Positions 22,610 to 37,200 of a stretch of DNA of 64,000 nucleotides are shown one piece after another. The notes below the pieces were generated by a model. That model made no database searches. It saw only the letters and a list, made by a program, of their open reading frames with translations, and was not told where the DNA came from. This stretch comes from Taxillus chinensis (Eukaryota > Streptophyta > Magnoliopsida > Santalales > Loranthaceae). The stretch is taken from NCBI GenBank assembly GCA_023512835.1, contig CM042087.1:49503682-49567681 (forward strand), read 5' to 3'. Numbering within the stretch: the stretch's first letter is position 1; the number at the start of each line of letters is the position of its first letter. The position numbers were made by a program, and so were the translations under genes.

Positions 22610-25600
22610 TCAAGATATTATTTCTTTTATTATTAAATCTAATAATAACATTAATAATAATAATAATAACCTTAAAATAATTATATTATTAATAATAATA
22701 ACATTACAATAATAATAATCTCAAAATAATAAAATAGTTATATTATTAATAATAATATCATTATAATAATAAACTTAAAATTTTTAAATACCATTGCGAA
22801 AATCCCGAACAACAACCTATGCCCACTCATAGTCATAACGCTCTCATTAAGGACCATACTGCCGAATAGTAATTCCAACCTTGCACAAGTACGAGTCTTT
22901 ACAATAATCATAAAAAAATAAATAATACTTATTAGTTATTAGTGTAATGGAAAACTATGCAAAAACACAATAAAGGAATGTTAATTGGGAGTCATTTTAT
23001 AATTTTGTTACTTTATTTATGTGAAGGATCCTGGAATCTGTGTGCTTTACATCTTATAGCATGTACCATGTGTTTGATTGATATAAAAAACTATGGAAAA
23101 CCGAGTCAGTGGGAAAAATAGGTAGAATATTTGTTTTCTAGTGTTTAGGAGGTTGAAAGAAAAGCTACAATGAAAGGTAGAAAATGATAGTTTAATGAAT
23201 AGTTTTTTGTGTTCGAAGCCAAATGTTTAAAAGGGGGAGGGGGTGAATAGACCTACAACACTATCATGACTTAATTTGCTCAAATTCAAATATGTTTGCA
23301 ATTAAGTGGAAGACAAACAAATTGAATAAAAAAAATAACAAATTATTATTACTTATGAAACTATAGTTGATATGTTACAATGATAACTTAACAAACTATC
23401 ACAACAAATCCCAAAGAACAAAAACAAATGGAGGTTTCACGATAAACTTAACAACCCTCATGCAAATTCTTATATCATTTAAGCACTTAGAGTTTTATTC
23501 ATAATTATAACACAAAATAGAAACACTAAAGATAACATCCATAAATCGTAAGTGAATCTTAGCATTTAATTCAAACTCGACAATCTAAATATCCTTGAGA
23601 TCTCTAGACTAACTTTCTGGATATAATGCAACAGATTAGTTAATGTTAGGTCCCTTAAAGTCTAGAGGGGGGGGGGGGTGAATATACTTCTTTTGACTTA
23701 TTTTTGGATATCTTTATATTAATAAAAGAGATTCAGAAAACAAATCTTGTAGTCAATAAACGAAAATAATAATAAGATGTTTTTTTGATACATATTCAAT
23801 ATGAAACCAATATACTTAAAGATCGAAAACAAAAAAGTCGTGTTCTTGATCTGCAACTCAAGTAATAACAATGGAAATATAAATCTCTTGAACAACTCTC
23901 AATAACAATCCTCAACTCATTCACACGCACCTTTAACATCTCATGTTTTCATCTATTTATACAAGAAAGCCTATCAGCTAAAGAAGGAAATATATCATAC
24001 AAATATTCTCAAATATTTCCAAATCTTTCCTTATTTTAGACTTCCAAAGATAGCATACAATTACGACCTAGTATTTTGAACTACAAATGCATTGAATCAC
24101 ATCTTCGAATGTGTAGTCTCGAAGTCTCAACAATCCTTTAAACTATTGTCATTGAACATGTATTTTGAGAATCTATTCAAACCTTATACACAGTTTCGAA
24201 ATCTTTCAAGTAGTTGTTGACAACTCTTTTGTCTAAGACTGTCTTCGAACGTGTCTTCATATGTAACTTCGAAAATGTCTTCGAATGTCTCTTCGATTGT
24301 GTCTTCGAGTTTCAAATCTTTAAGTCTTTAAATCTCAAAATTATTCACTAGCTTGGCTACACACCTATCTTGAAGATGTCATCGAATCTCTTTTTGGATA
24401 TACTCAGTATGTTCGAAGCAACATTTGAAATCTTAGAAGTGTTGTCATTGGCTGTGTGATATGACAACCACTTCGAGTTTGTCTTCGAATCTCTTCAGCT
24501 ATGTTCTTTGAATGATTAAGGAACTTGATTCGAATGTAGAAAACCAAACTCGAACATAAAGCTAATCTTCATGCAATGATAGCTTTATTGATTCTGAGAG
24601 TTTATTCCAATAAAAATCTATCTCAGTCAACTCAAAGTTCCAACAGTTAATCACGCCAACAATCATATCCATGAACATTGACACAATATTTGTTTCCTTT
24701 GTCATATCAGAGATGTTTAGAATAACACGCCTTTCCAAGAATAAAATTTGCAAAGCTCTTAATTGAAAATCTTTTTATCCACGTGGAATAACCGTTACTT
24801 CGGTTTCAGAAACTTCGAAATAGGCAATGAGGCATCAACTCATGATCCGAATTTCAGCTTGTTCTAAAATGAGACAATTACTTAGGTTCGAAAGGACTTC
24901 GAGATGAAAGCTTGAAAACCAATCTCAAACACACTAACATATGAAGCGAGACAAACTTAATTCTAGTTAACATCTCCATCTTGAATCAAATAAAACAAAC
25001 TATCTTTGAACAATCCGTGAGTTGAATAATTTTGTTATGAAAAGTTTTAAGACAAACATCTTTTATCTCGAACTGAACTAAAATAGCATACTTAACTTCA
25101 AGTGCATTCATCAATCGACTCTTTGACAAGTATTGATTGCTTTTAGATGTGAACTCTTGTCACGAAATGAAGTTTTGTGACTTAGAGAGTGAACTTTGAC
25201 AATTACAATCTATTTACTTAGAGATTACTTTGAGATAACTCCTTTTAACTGAAATAGAGTAAATTATTCAATGTTCTCGCTAATTGGTTATTAAAAATAA
25301 GTCTTCATTTTGACACAAGCTAGCTTCGATTGTTTAAATAGATCTTGAACCGAATCTTCAACACTTAGCAATTTCATAAGTTTTATGAATAAATTCTCTG
25401 ACACTTCACAACTTGCTTGGTATAATCAAATTCAAAGATCAAATATTTTTTTGACATTCACAACCTTGTAATTTACTATAGGGAATACAAAGTAACCAAT
25501 AGTTGACACAACTACCCTCACCTTTTCCATGTCCATCTCACCACCAACAATTCCATCAGAGATGCTAAATTTGAAACACAAAGCAGAAGGACGACTCCCA

Positions 25601-25637
25601 CCTCCACATGGTTCGCAACCTAGTCACCAAATGCCTT
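22610..25637. other. Gene-free repeat-derived region
   Basis: 22620-22790 is an AAT/TAA-rich low-complexity tract. Two stretches share GGGGGTGAATA (near 23240 and 23665). The second follows TGTTAGGTCCCTTAAAGTC, which looks like the start of an old LTR, but I could not find its partner. 24050-24560 is rich in TTCGA motifs. No coding similarity was recognised. Confidence 0.4.
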
Positions 25638-25992
25638 ATGCTTGTAAAGACTCGTATTTGGGTAGTTTTGAGAGATAGACATTCTATGAGAATGTAACTA
25701 TTTGGACGGTAGTGTAGTTGTCGATGTGAGCATTTTGTCTGTACTTGGGCCCGATTCCGAGTCGGGGCCCCGTTTGATCCGATTATTGACTTTTCGGGGT
25801 TTATTGGTTGACTTTGCGTTTGAGCGGTCATTTACGTGTGATAATATCAGTCTAGTGTTGTGCTCGTCATTTCGAGCGTTTTGACTGTAGTTTGACTCAA
25901 TTTGAAGTTCGGGGCCATGGAGGTCAATTTTTGTGTTGGAGGTCAATTATTGACTGGGTCAATGGTTGACTAGGTCAGTTAACTGGCAGAAA

Positions 25993-26000
25993 TATAAATA
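25993..26000 (+). promoter_or_regulatory. TATA box of the solo LTR
   Basis: TATAAATA about 350 bp into the LTR, followed by a pyrimidine-rich stretch. It is the probable U3/R promoter of the lost retroelement. Confidence 0.5.
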
Positions 26001-26634
26001 GCAGGAAAAAAAAGAAGCTTTCACTTTACGTTTCACGTTTGTGCGTTTAAGAGAGAGAGCTTGAGAGAGCTTGGAGGCCTTGGCGATTTGGGGCGATTTG
26101 GGTTCGTGGAGCTCAAAGATTCACTTCAAGTAGATGTCCTTAAACTTCTTATCTCTCTTGTTTTGGATCTGCATGAATTTATCATGATTTATGAAATTGA
26201 GCATGAACCCTAGAATTTGGGGAAATCCAATTTTGGATTAGATCTAATGATTTAGTATAAGATCGGTGGTTAAGAACTATTTTATATCATTGTGGATATA
26301 TGTTTCTGTGATTTTGGGGTTGATTAACTATGTTTTTCATGAGGGTTGATAAGTCAACCATGAAATTCTGGGTTTAGATCTAGATTTTTGAAAATCTGAA
26401 ATTTTATATGCGTTTTCGTTGTTTTTGCGCGATTTAGAGGCGTTCTGGACGCGTTTTGAGGTAGATATCGTAGTTTGTTGCGAAACAGGGGTGTTAGTGA
26501 GCGTCGGCGTGTGGGAGTTTAGGCCGGGCGTTTCATGAGTCTGACATTGGCGAGCAAAAACGATGACGAGACTTGGCAAAGCTCACCCGGGCGCGGTTGT
26601 TCCTTTGGGTCGAACTAACGAAAATCTGAAGTTC

Positions 26635-26780
26635 TGGATCGTAGGGTCGTAGTTCGTAGGTTCGTAGTTTGAAGGTTCGTAGTTCGTAGTTCGTAGTTCG
26701 AAGGTTCGAGGTTTGTAGACCCGTAGTTCATAGGTTCATAGTTCGTAGTCGAAGGGTCGAAGTTCATTGCCTCGTAGGTC
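26635..26780 (+). repeat. GTTCGTAG-type short tandem repeat in the solo LTR
   Basis: About fifteen imperfect copies of an 8-10 bp unit, GTTCGTAG, AGGTTCGTA or GTTCGAAG, inside the LTR. Confidence 0.8.
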
Positions 26781-28071
26781 GAAGGTCGTAGCCTTGCTTT
26801 GAGTCTTCGAGGCGCGTTGCAGTTCTGCTACGAGTCGCAGGTTTTGAGTTACGAGTCGCAGCTCCTGCAATGTTACTGGACACTGGACAGCACTGGACTG
26901 GACTTATTTACATCGTAACCTATACTCATCTACACATCATTTAAGTATTACTTAAGTTACTATATAAATAACGAAATACTCCTCATTTGGATTCAAAGAA
27001 AAATACTAGAAAAATTAATTCCCACTCTTTCAAAATGTGAAAATTGGGATTTAGTGTAAAATCTCGGAAAAACCCAAAAGTTCGTAGTGGTGACTTTTTG
27101 GAAAGTGGGGTTAAACATCTCAGAAAAATCCCCAAAAAAACAGATTATCTTATTTATGATATGGGAACCCAATGCCAGGACTTTTGATTTCAAGAAAATA
27201 GCTGCCCAAAAATACTTCCTTCATAAATCAAGGATTGAAGATTTACTTGTGAAGACTCGCTACAGTTAAAGGAAATGTTGAGAATGACATGCCATACTAA
27301 TGTTAGTATGTTGGTGTGAGGTATTGGGACATGGACTCCGTGACTTGTTTGGGTTCTCACCGTGATGCATTGATGGTGCTATGTGGTTGATGTGGTAGGC
27401 ATATGCACCGATGGCAGGCCTGTGTGGCGACTGTGGCCGGGCATATTGCGTTGTGGACAGGCTAAGGCCTGAGTTGAGCCGTTGAGCTCGTGGAGTTAGG
27501 GCTGAGTGCCCCGAGCTGGGATCCCATGGAGGATCGTGGACAAGTTGTCCTGTGTGAGCAGGCTGAGTCCTGATGTTTGTTGCAGGCTACACGGTGCACG
27601 AGTACACTGAGCATATAGTATAGACTTATATGTGTTGCATGATGTGGAGTTTTGGGGTCACCTACTGAGCTTGTCGCTCACCCCTACTTGTTGTTTACCC
27701 TTTTCAGGTGTGACCCGAGACTAGTGGAGGACTTTCTTCCAGGAGGACGCCCACTACTCTGATGTATGATATATTTATATTCTGTAGTGTTTTATGTGAT
27801 ATCCCGGACATGGGTCCGTGGACAGTTATATTTGCATACTGTATGATGTGATGTCTGTATGATTGTTTGACTCATTGTATGTATGATGATATATGGGAAA
27901 GTACAGGATTACCCTTGATGTATGACTATACAGGGTTGCATATTTGAGACAGCACCCGCAGTATAGTCTCCATTGATGCTAGTCACCAACCCCTTGACCT
28001 ATCGGGTGCGGGCAAGGGGAAGTCATGTACTCGGTTCCGGGTTCCCTGGAATTCGGGGGCGTGACAATGCT

Positions 28072-28711
28072 GACCCTTGATATCGTTGTCATGTGCCCTT
28101 GCCCATTGGTGTTGTTGCTCTCCCTCACCCCTCATCGTTGTGCCCCACTTGCCCCCTTGCCGTCATCGCGCATGATACGATCTTTGTTGGGGGGTGGTGC
28201 TTGGTGTGGAACAAACGATGGATTGGGGGGGGGGGGGGAGATCGATGTGGGGTAGAATGGTGGGGTAGAGCAAAACAACATCATGTCATAAACAGCCAGA
28301 TGGGAGGTGACATGGAGCGGATGTGTGATGCGTCTCATACACATTTATGAGATAAGGTTTTTTAAGTATAAGAATACGGATACATATGATATTTAATCTA
28401 TTTATATTTTCTACTTTACCATTTTTTATTTCAATCCAAATTATAAAAAAAATAATTTTCTACATTTTTTTTTGCATCGTCAATCAGATAATAATATGTT
28501 TTGATTTTTGCTTTTTTTAATTATTTTTTTCTCACCCTTTTTCCTCCTAAATTTTTAATATTTTTTTCCATCCGTTATTTCCTGCCAAACAAAGGGTTAG
28601 GGTTTAGTACTACGTAGTACTTTGACAGTCTTGACCTTCTTCAACTGTTTCGCTGTAGCCGAAGCCTCTGGCAGTGAGAGAGAGAGAGAGAGAGAGGGGA
28701 AGCTTTCTGTA
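28072..28711. other. Promoter and 5' leader of UBP23
   Basis: Contains a run of 14 G near 28225. A (GA)n tract near 28675-28695 sits directly before the UBP23 start codon, a common feature of plant 5' leaders. No separate gene was seen. Confidence 0.5.
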
Positions 28712-31700
28712 ATGGCCGAAGAAGCCGACAGTTCGAGCGGACCATTGTTTCCTAGGAGGATCGAGTTCCACCTCGCAACAAAGCCCTTTTTAGGTTTCGT
28801 CAAAAGCAGCGGTGCCCGGAGCGATTTCAAGCTCGAGACTCTGAATCCCACAGCCGCCGTCACCGAGCCCTCGAGATCCGCTTGCGACGCCTCCGTCCAG
28901 AGATCCGAAGTCCCTCAAATATTTGAAAGTGGGTTTGATCCGGACCCCAGTTTTGAGATCACCGTTCGTAAGATTGTGAGTTTCCCCGTTTGATTGTGCA
29001 TGCTCTATGATTCATTTAACACTGGTTTGATTGCTTTTGATTTTCCATAATCAGTTTTTGCTATCAGCTTTTACTGGGTTTCTTAATCTGGCTTTGCTTC
29101 AATTTGCTATGTGGCCTTCAGGCCTACCCACTGTAGCCTCAGCCAAATAACACTAACTCAACAATAATAAGTTTCAGACTGAGCTGCATGGTCTGACCTT
29201 CTCCAGTCCATCCGTGGAACTTGTTTTTCCTCACCTAGGGAGAGACGTTCTCTTTAGGCTTCCGCTACTTCTTGTGATACAAATGACTCACTTCCGCTGT
29301 TGACCACCATACAATACATATGTCTACGGCATTCACATCGGCTCCATGCACATTATAATATGAATAAATATTTATGCAACCGGCTCACATCATCTTTATG
29401 AAATCGTGAGGGATTGAACGGCTATGATTTCTCTCCCCCATGAATTGGTAGGTTATTTCGTCGTCGCGGTTATCCAAAGATTCCTCAACTCCAGTTGTAC
29501 TCAACATTGTTCTTATAATATTTAAAGATCTCATCCTCCAGCTCTATATACTAAAACAATATTTTTAAATAATTATTTATTATTTATTCTATCTCCTCTA
29601 TTTATAAATTAATTTTTTATTTAAAATAATTATTTAATTATTTAAACTATGAATATGCAAATTTAGAGGATTTACATTAGATATCTAAATATGCATATTT
29701 ACTATACCGTAAAATTTTTACGATCTGATACCGTATAATTTTTACTCGAACTTTATTTTTATTTTTTAAATTGCAAAGGAAACTGTATTTTAGAGGGACT
29801 AGTGGGGATGCTCTAAGCATTGTTCAAAGATTTTCTAAGAAGCATTGCCCAAAACCCAAAGCCAAACATGATTCTCTTTAAAACATGATTCTCTTAAAAA
29901 AATAGAATCTGGCCTACAAAGTGTGTTTGGAACTATTGTTTTCCAAATAAAGTGATATTTTAAAAATAAATGTAAGCTATTTTTTATTTTTAAATTTAAA
30001 TTTAAATTCAATTTTTAAAAATTTATTTGTCTCTTTCCTCTATCTTATATTCTTATTGTACAGATCCATCATACTCTATTTTTAATTAATTTTTGTGGGA
30101 CTTTATTTTTAAAAAATACACATTTTTTCTCTTATCAAATAAAATTTATTTTTAAAATTTAGAATTCAAATTTCAATTCCAATAAAAATTTAAATCATGA
30201 AACTAAAACATAAAATCAAAAATATGTACCAAATATTCCGTTCTCCACAAATGCACAAGGATTCCAAAGGAAGCTACACCCATCTCCAAATGCACTCTTA
30301 CTTTTTTTTTTCTTTGTTTTCTATTTTTAATTATCTCAACACATCCGTCTAACAGCTTCCTTCCTGTTCTATTTTGAAGAATTTTATGATTATTTTGTTG
30401 GAGTTGGATTGCTTGCTTTTTCAGTACTATATATCATAATTCTCAAAGTTTCTAAGCAACCCAAAGTAGTTGAGGGAGCTCAATTGCTTTAAGGATAAAG
30501 CATTAATAAAATGATCAAAGTATACACTACTTTGATTTTAAATAAAATATAATTCCTACAAAATATATGACAAATGGTACATAACTACATACTATTATTT
30601 ATTACATAGCAAAGCGAAGTAGCAAGCAAAATACAGTAGGTATTCAGATACACATGTACTTAACAGAACCCAACAAACCAGCTAGAGGTCTAGAAATTTT
30701 TTTAATAAAATTTATATACACACAGTAGTCAAAACCTAAATGGAAGCCTAATGTCATGACTCATGTCATCAGTCATCACTTACCAAGTCATGAGGGCCAA
30801 GAGCACAATGCTTGGCAAGAGAGAAGACAGAGCTAGGGTGTTAGAAAAAAGGCAAAGCACCCACTTTTCTTGCATTTTTAAAGTGTTGCTAAGATAAAGC
30901 GTTGTGGAAATGCTCAAACGCTTAAGCAATGCTTTGACGACTATACTATATATACCTTATTGTGTGGCATTCTTGTGCCTCTATTCAAATTGTTTTGCTT
31001 TCCTTGAAACTCTGGTGACCTCTTCTATTTAATATTATCATTAGGTTATCATGTTTACATGTTGTGGACTCCATTGTGTATTGACATCAACATAATCAAA
31101 GTCATGTGAATCCTTGATCAAAACAATGCATGTCCTGGTAAATATGTTGAAAAAATTCGAATCAAATTTTAGATTTATAAAACAATTGATATTTTCCTAT
31201 CTGACATAACAATTAACATTAAAGTGCGAACACCACCACCTTTTTTATGTGTCTGCACAAAATTTTGCTCCTTTTTATCTTTCTCAAGTTCAACAGCTTT
31301 CTTAATGACTATGAGGATGGCTGAATAAATTTCAGGGTGCTGGCTTGGAAAACCTTGGTAATACTTGTTTTCTCAATTCAGTGTTGCAATGCTTGACATA
31401 CACAGAGCCTCTGGTCGCATATCTGCAAAGCAGCAAGCATCAAATATCATGTATGTTTGGTACACCTCTGACACTTATGCATACGTAAGCTGAGATTTAT
31501 GTGCATTGAAAAAAAAATCAGTCCAATACTTAATGAATTGTGATTGCCCTAAATCTACCATTTTAAATTGTGGGAAAATTATTGTGCTGTAAAAACTTTC
31601 TTAAAATAGCCTGAACCACCACCTTTTTTATGTGGATAGGCACAATTTGTGGCCTGTGCCATGTCACAAATTTTAATTGGAGTTACAACTTGAGCAATTA

Positions 31701-34253
31701 TATTGTATTTGTTTTCTGTTAGAATTTTCAAAACTGAAAATGAAAATTCACTTTTTCTGTTCTTCCTTTTCCAGAGATTGAGATTTTGTTAATTCCTTTG
31801 CTATTTGCTTGTATATTAGTTGGAACCCCTTTGGTTGACTTGTAATAAGCCCCTTGGATTTTTCATGACTAAACAAAACGTAATATGGTTTTAATTGCTC
31901 TGGACTGAGCAGCACAGCTTCTTTTCTCATTTTCTGTCATTATTCCTAATTTGGGTCTGTTCCTGTCATCCAGTGAATTTGAGGCGAGAGTTCCCCACAC
32001 TTTTGTGCTAGCATGTTACTACTACCATTTCTCATTTTGGGACTCAATGAAATGACTCTTCATTGAGTTATGTCCTTGTTGTGCATGATATGCCATCCTT
32101 GACTGATATCCTTAAAAAATTACATTTATTTATTTATTTATAATTTCATGTTTTACGCAATCAATCTTTAGTGTGCCATTAAAATTATTAATGCTTTACA
32201 GACATTTAATTTCTTTTTTTATTATGATCAAAATATACATTTATGTATTATGTACTCGAAAGCAGTTATTATATTTTGAAAATAAAAATAGAGAATAGAA
32301 AAAACAAACGAACTTAGTTTCTTGTAATCCAAATGTTGTCAGTTTCACCTAAATACTCTATAACTTGAACTTGTGTAAAATTTTACTTTTTTCTAGTTGC
32401 TAATCTCTTCTTCATTCATTCATGAAGGTCGTAATTTTGGATTTTGTGCCTTATGTGCTATCCAGAAACATGTTAGCAGTGCTCGACAATCAACGGGGAG
32501 AATATTAGCACCAATGGATTTTGTCTCAAATCTGCGTTGTATCCTTTTTATGGGATGCTGGTATGCTTTTTAGAGTTTTAATTGGTTGTATGATATAGCT
32601 GTGCCCAATTATTTTGTGCTACATTTCTTTTGGGATTAAACATGAATGAGTTCTTATGAAATGTTTCAGTTGATTATATGATACATAGCTGTGCCTAATT
32701 ATTCTGTGTTAAGGCTTCACTGGTATTAAACACGTATGAAACAAGTGACTAGGTCTGTAAACCATATAGGGTAGAGCCCTTTTACAAGGAAGGCGAAGAA
32801 TCTTTCTTTGAGTTCTTAGGATTGGTGAGAAATACCCCAGAGCCAAGTTTATCAGCATCATTTCTTAAGTTTTATTTTTATTTTCTTGATGGCCAAAATG
32901 GTGGTTCACAAACCAGTGGATGGCTATTTCATGGCCGTGTTAAATATAAATATAAATACATATATTTATGATTTTATCAACAAAACAATAACCATCAAAC
33001 CTGTTAGAAATATATGATAGAAACAATTTCATTCTCTCTTTGTGCCCTTGCCCACTTTTCTTAATTTTAGGATTTTATTTGGCATGTGGTGTTGCTGGGT
33101 AAGTTTTCTGCCTTTTATGGTGGTTAGTTCCATTCTCTCTTTGTGCCATAGTCTGCTTTTCTTAGTTTTAGTTGGTGTGTGTGTGTGGTGCTCAATGTAT
33201 ATTTGATGAGACTTAATACCTTTCGGTTATGGTCAAGAGGATCCTGCAGCTCACATGCATGAAAAATTGTGGTTCTTGACCATATAATTAGTCATATCTC
33301 GTAAATTTCGAAGTGCTAGACAAGAAGATGCACATGAATACATGGTATATTTGCTAGAGTCAATGCACAAATGCTGCTTTCCTTCAGGAGTACCTATTGA
33401 ATCACCAAGAAGTTATGAGAAAAGTATGGTGCACAAGATCTTTGGCGGCCATCTTCGAAGCCAGGTTTGCTTTTGTGAGTTGCAATGACGATAAGGCTTA
33501 ATGTGTATTTGTTAGAGCCTCAGATGTGGACTTGGATTCGCTGGTGAGCAGCGTTAGCTCACTACCATGGTGAGCTGACTTATTTTGGACTGTGTTGATA
33601 TTTGTTTCAAAAATTAACCGTTAGATTGAATATTCATATAATATATATTATGCATGTAAAATTTAAAGACGATCTAACGATTAATTTTTGTGTAAGTTCA
33701 ATTAGAAAAAATATGAAGATAAAGAAATAAATTTTAATTTAATAAAATTTAATTTTTTTCTAATTAAATTTGCACAAAAATTAATCGTTAGATCGCCTTT
33801 AAATTTTACAGATATAATATATATTACATGAATATTCAATCTAACGGTTGATTTTTGAAACAAATATCATCACAGTTCAAAATAAGTCAGCTCTTCACAA
33901 TGGTGAGCTGACGCTGTTCACCAGCGAATTCAAGTCCCTCATATGCATGGTTATTTGATGATTTTTGGTTCAGTTCTTGTTTGTGGTACTTTTTATGAAT
34001 TACCTATTCCCTTCCCTTGATGGTGTTAATCAATATTTGATATGTATGCTCTGCTTCTGCTATTGGGCTGTACATGATGGATAATATTAATGTTTGATAT
34101 ACGTCGTGGGTTCACAACCTAATAGCTTATGCATTTTGCAAAGTGGATTTAACATAAAAAGCATTCTGCAAAGTGTTTTCATAACCAACTGAATTGCAAA
34201 ATTTAAATATTGATTTTTTTAAAATTTTGTTTTAGGAGGAAATTCAGGATTTG

Positions 34254-34288
<35 letters not shown>

Positions 34289-37200
34289 TGCATACACTTT
34301 GAATGATGGGAAATATCTACATGGATATGTTACAGTGCTCTCGACAGAGCTTCTCATAGATGGAGCTTTGGCCTTCTCATTCTTTGTTTTGTTTGTATTA
34401 TTTCAGGTCAAATGTATGCAATGTTCATACTATTCGAACAAATTCGATCCATTCCTAGATTTGAGTCTTGAAATAATGAAGGCAGATTCTTTGCGTAAGG
34501 CACTTCTGCATTTCACTGCTATAGAGTATATCGAGTACCAGTGCCAACAGTGCGGGCAAAACGTGAAGGCTTCTAAACAGTTCACTATTGACAAGTCACC
34601 TTATGTTCTTACCATTCATTTAAAGCGTTTTGGTTGTTCTGATCTTGGTCATAAAATTGACAAGAAAGTTAACTTCGGTCTTACATTGGACTTGAAACCT
34701 TTTCTCAGTGATTCAGATGTGAGTGGTTTTTTTTGTTTTTTTTGTTTTAGGTTATACCATACCGTTATGTTCAAAGTATCATGGCCATATCATTGTTGAG
34801 AATTCAAATAGCTTGTTTAGACTGATGGAATTTAATTAGGTTATTATATTTTAAAATGTTGTATAGAATCAGGACATCTATCATTAATGAGTTATTGAGA
34901 ATTGTTGGTTATGAATCATATGATATTTAATTACCCTAGGGGAATGCATTTAGGGAACTTCATCTTAGCATGTAGTTTCTTTTTCTGCTCTCTGTTATCT
35001 ATATCTTAATTTTGGGAACAAATCCCATTCATGCTGCAGGGAAATTTCCTATCAGAACTGTGAGTGGCAGATCTTTTCTGTGTTACAGTAACTTAGATTG
35101 ATATTTAGCGTCAAAGAATAGGCAATAATTAAAGCTTTTTTTGCATATGGCAGATATATGGTGTTCTGGACTTTCTGCTTCACATTAGGTTCAGTACAGA
35201 GTTTTTTGTTTTGATGTTTTTTACATCTAAATTTAAGTTTTGTGCATTTTCTTCCTACATTACTTTGAGGTTGTTTGTAGGCAGAGTAACAGACAGAGTT
35301 TACAAATTATGTTTATCAGTTTGTGTTTATAAAGAACTTAGTGTTTGGCGTTGTCTTAAAGGAATTGATCCCTAAGTGCTTAGCCATGTAGAAATTTGAG
35401 AAAAAACATCTTCGGGAGATTTTGGTGAAAAATTGCTTAATCGGCATGAAGCTGATCACTCAACTTTTTCCTTTTTAACTAACCTTACATACCTTTTGAA
35501 ACTCATGTTTGTTTAAACTTTATCACCTATTGTGTTTTAACATTGTGTTGTTGTGCTTAATGTTGAAACTATGTTTTATTGAACCACATATTTTCAAGAT
35601 TGTGTTAAATTTGTGTTATTTATCATGTATTGTTGCCTATATTTAATAAAATAATTTTAAAAATAATAGTACCAATCCTGATCATTCCAACTAATTCCTA
35701 ATCCGAACCTTTACTGATTAATAATGATTTCTGATCATTAGAATCTTGGGGCTTGGATGCAATGCTTTATAAGTTGCAAATTTTCAAAATAAAATAGTAA
35801 CTGTAAAATGACAAAGGAAAAGAAAAATGAGGATCTTTTTTAAAAGCTGTTTATAAACATGTTGTCAGTCACGTCAGTCTTCAGGTGTTTTAAACAGTGT
35901 TTATAAATTATAATAAATAGTACCCCCCAGACATTCTCTATGTATGTGTTGGTAGATCTTTGTTAATATACTAATATGAATTTTGCTCTGGTATTTAACA
36001 TTTTGGGCAGGAAGGAGACCAGAAGTACACTCTTTATGGGGTTCTGGTTCATGATGGCTGGAGCACCCATTCAGGCCACTATTTCTGCTTTGTTCGAACA
36101 TCAATTGGCATGTGGTATTATCTTGATGACAACAGGGTATAAGAACAAACTCTCTTGTTTCCTCATTAACGTGTAATGTTTATTATTCGAATGGTTAATG
36201 CATAATACCACTTATGGCATGTTCAGGAGGGTGGAATGGAATGAAAGATTCTCATGTCCATTACAATTCCCTTGTTTGGTAGACTCTGATTCCCATTAAA
36301 ACCCAGCTTTTTCATTGCCCCATAACCCCAGTTTTGGGCGATTTCCATGAAGGTGAGAATTGATTTCCACCAGTAAAAAAAAACCTCAAGACCATCAACC
36401 ATGGGCTGTTTGAGATCCAATCACCACCATTGACAGTAGCAGCAGTGGCTCTAGTGCCGGTATCCTAGACCCATTGTCCCCTCTCAATGGCAGCAGCTCC
36501 ACTGTTGGTAGTCCCCTTTCTCCAAGGTAGCATCAATGGAAACTGAAAAGAGGAATGGCCTCAATCTCCCAGCCTCTCCAAGACTGTGTCAAAGGTATCC
36601 AGTAGCGAGAAGGTAGAGCGTTCTGTGAGCTCCAACCAGGGTTGGTGCTGCATGTTGCAGACTGTGTCTGGGTGGCTACGGTGATCAGAACAGAGAACGT
36701 GTCAGCAGAGGATTGGGATTGGAATTGAGATTGGGCGGTGGTGATGGGGAGGATGGCTGGAGAAGCCGATGCTGTGGGCAGAGATATTGGTTGAGAGATC
36801 AGATAGATCTAGGGTTTCTCAGATCAAATCTGGGATGAGAGGAGGGTGAGGGAGAGAGAAGATAGATGAGATTTTATTTTATGAATAAATAATTTTTTTT
36901 ATTTACAAATCATTTAATCATGAGAGTATTTAAGTAATTATGAAAAATAATCAATTCATTACCTTGTAATATCAAACAGATGAAGGTAATGATTAAATTT
37001 CATTATGATTTCATTTCCCCAAATTTCATTATCCCGTACCAAAGCAGCACTTAGTATTTACAGATGAATTCATTCATGTGTTTCTACTACATGCTGATAG
37101 TCATCTTTTGCTTTTCAACAAGTGATAGTTTTCATTTTGTCTAGTGGGGGTTTATTCAGGAGTGAAAAAGTTTATGGTAGTTCATATTTTTACTCATGAC

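Larger units (their letters stand above)
25643..28066 (+). mobile_element. Solo LTR, probably of a Ty3/gypsy retrotransposon
   Basis: 2424 bp starting TGTAAAGACTCG and ending GGGGGCGTGACA (TG...CA). It is flanked on both sides by ATGCT (25638-25642 and 28067-28071), a perfect 5 bp target duplication. A TATAAATA box lies at 25993-26000, as expected of an LTR promoter. No internal gag-pol is present, so the element has recombined down to one LTR. Its last 160-170 bp recur at 62464-62623. Superfamily assignment by length and general look is tentative. Confidence 0.85.

Noticed and set aside
23215..25637. Possible LTR pair marked by GGGGGTGAATA
   Set aside because: Only the short G-rich motif repeats; no LTR-length match or target duplication was seen.
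29525..29815. Possible MITE in UBP23 intron 1 (TCATCCTCCAGC / GCATCCCCACTAG ends)
   Set aside because: The terminal match is too weak and no target duplication was found.
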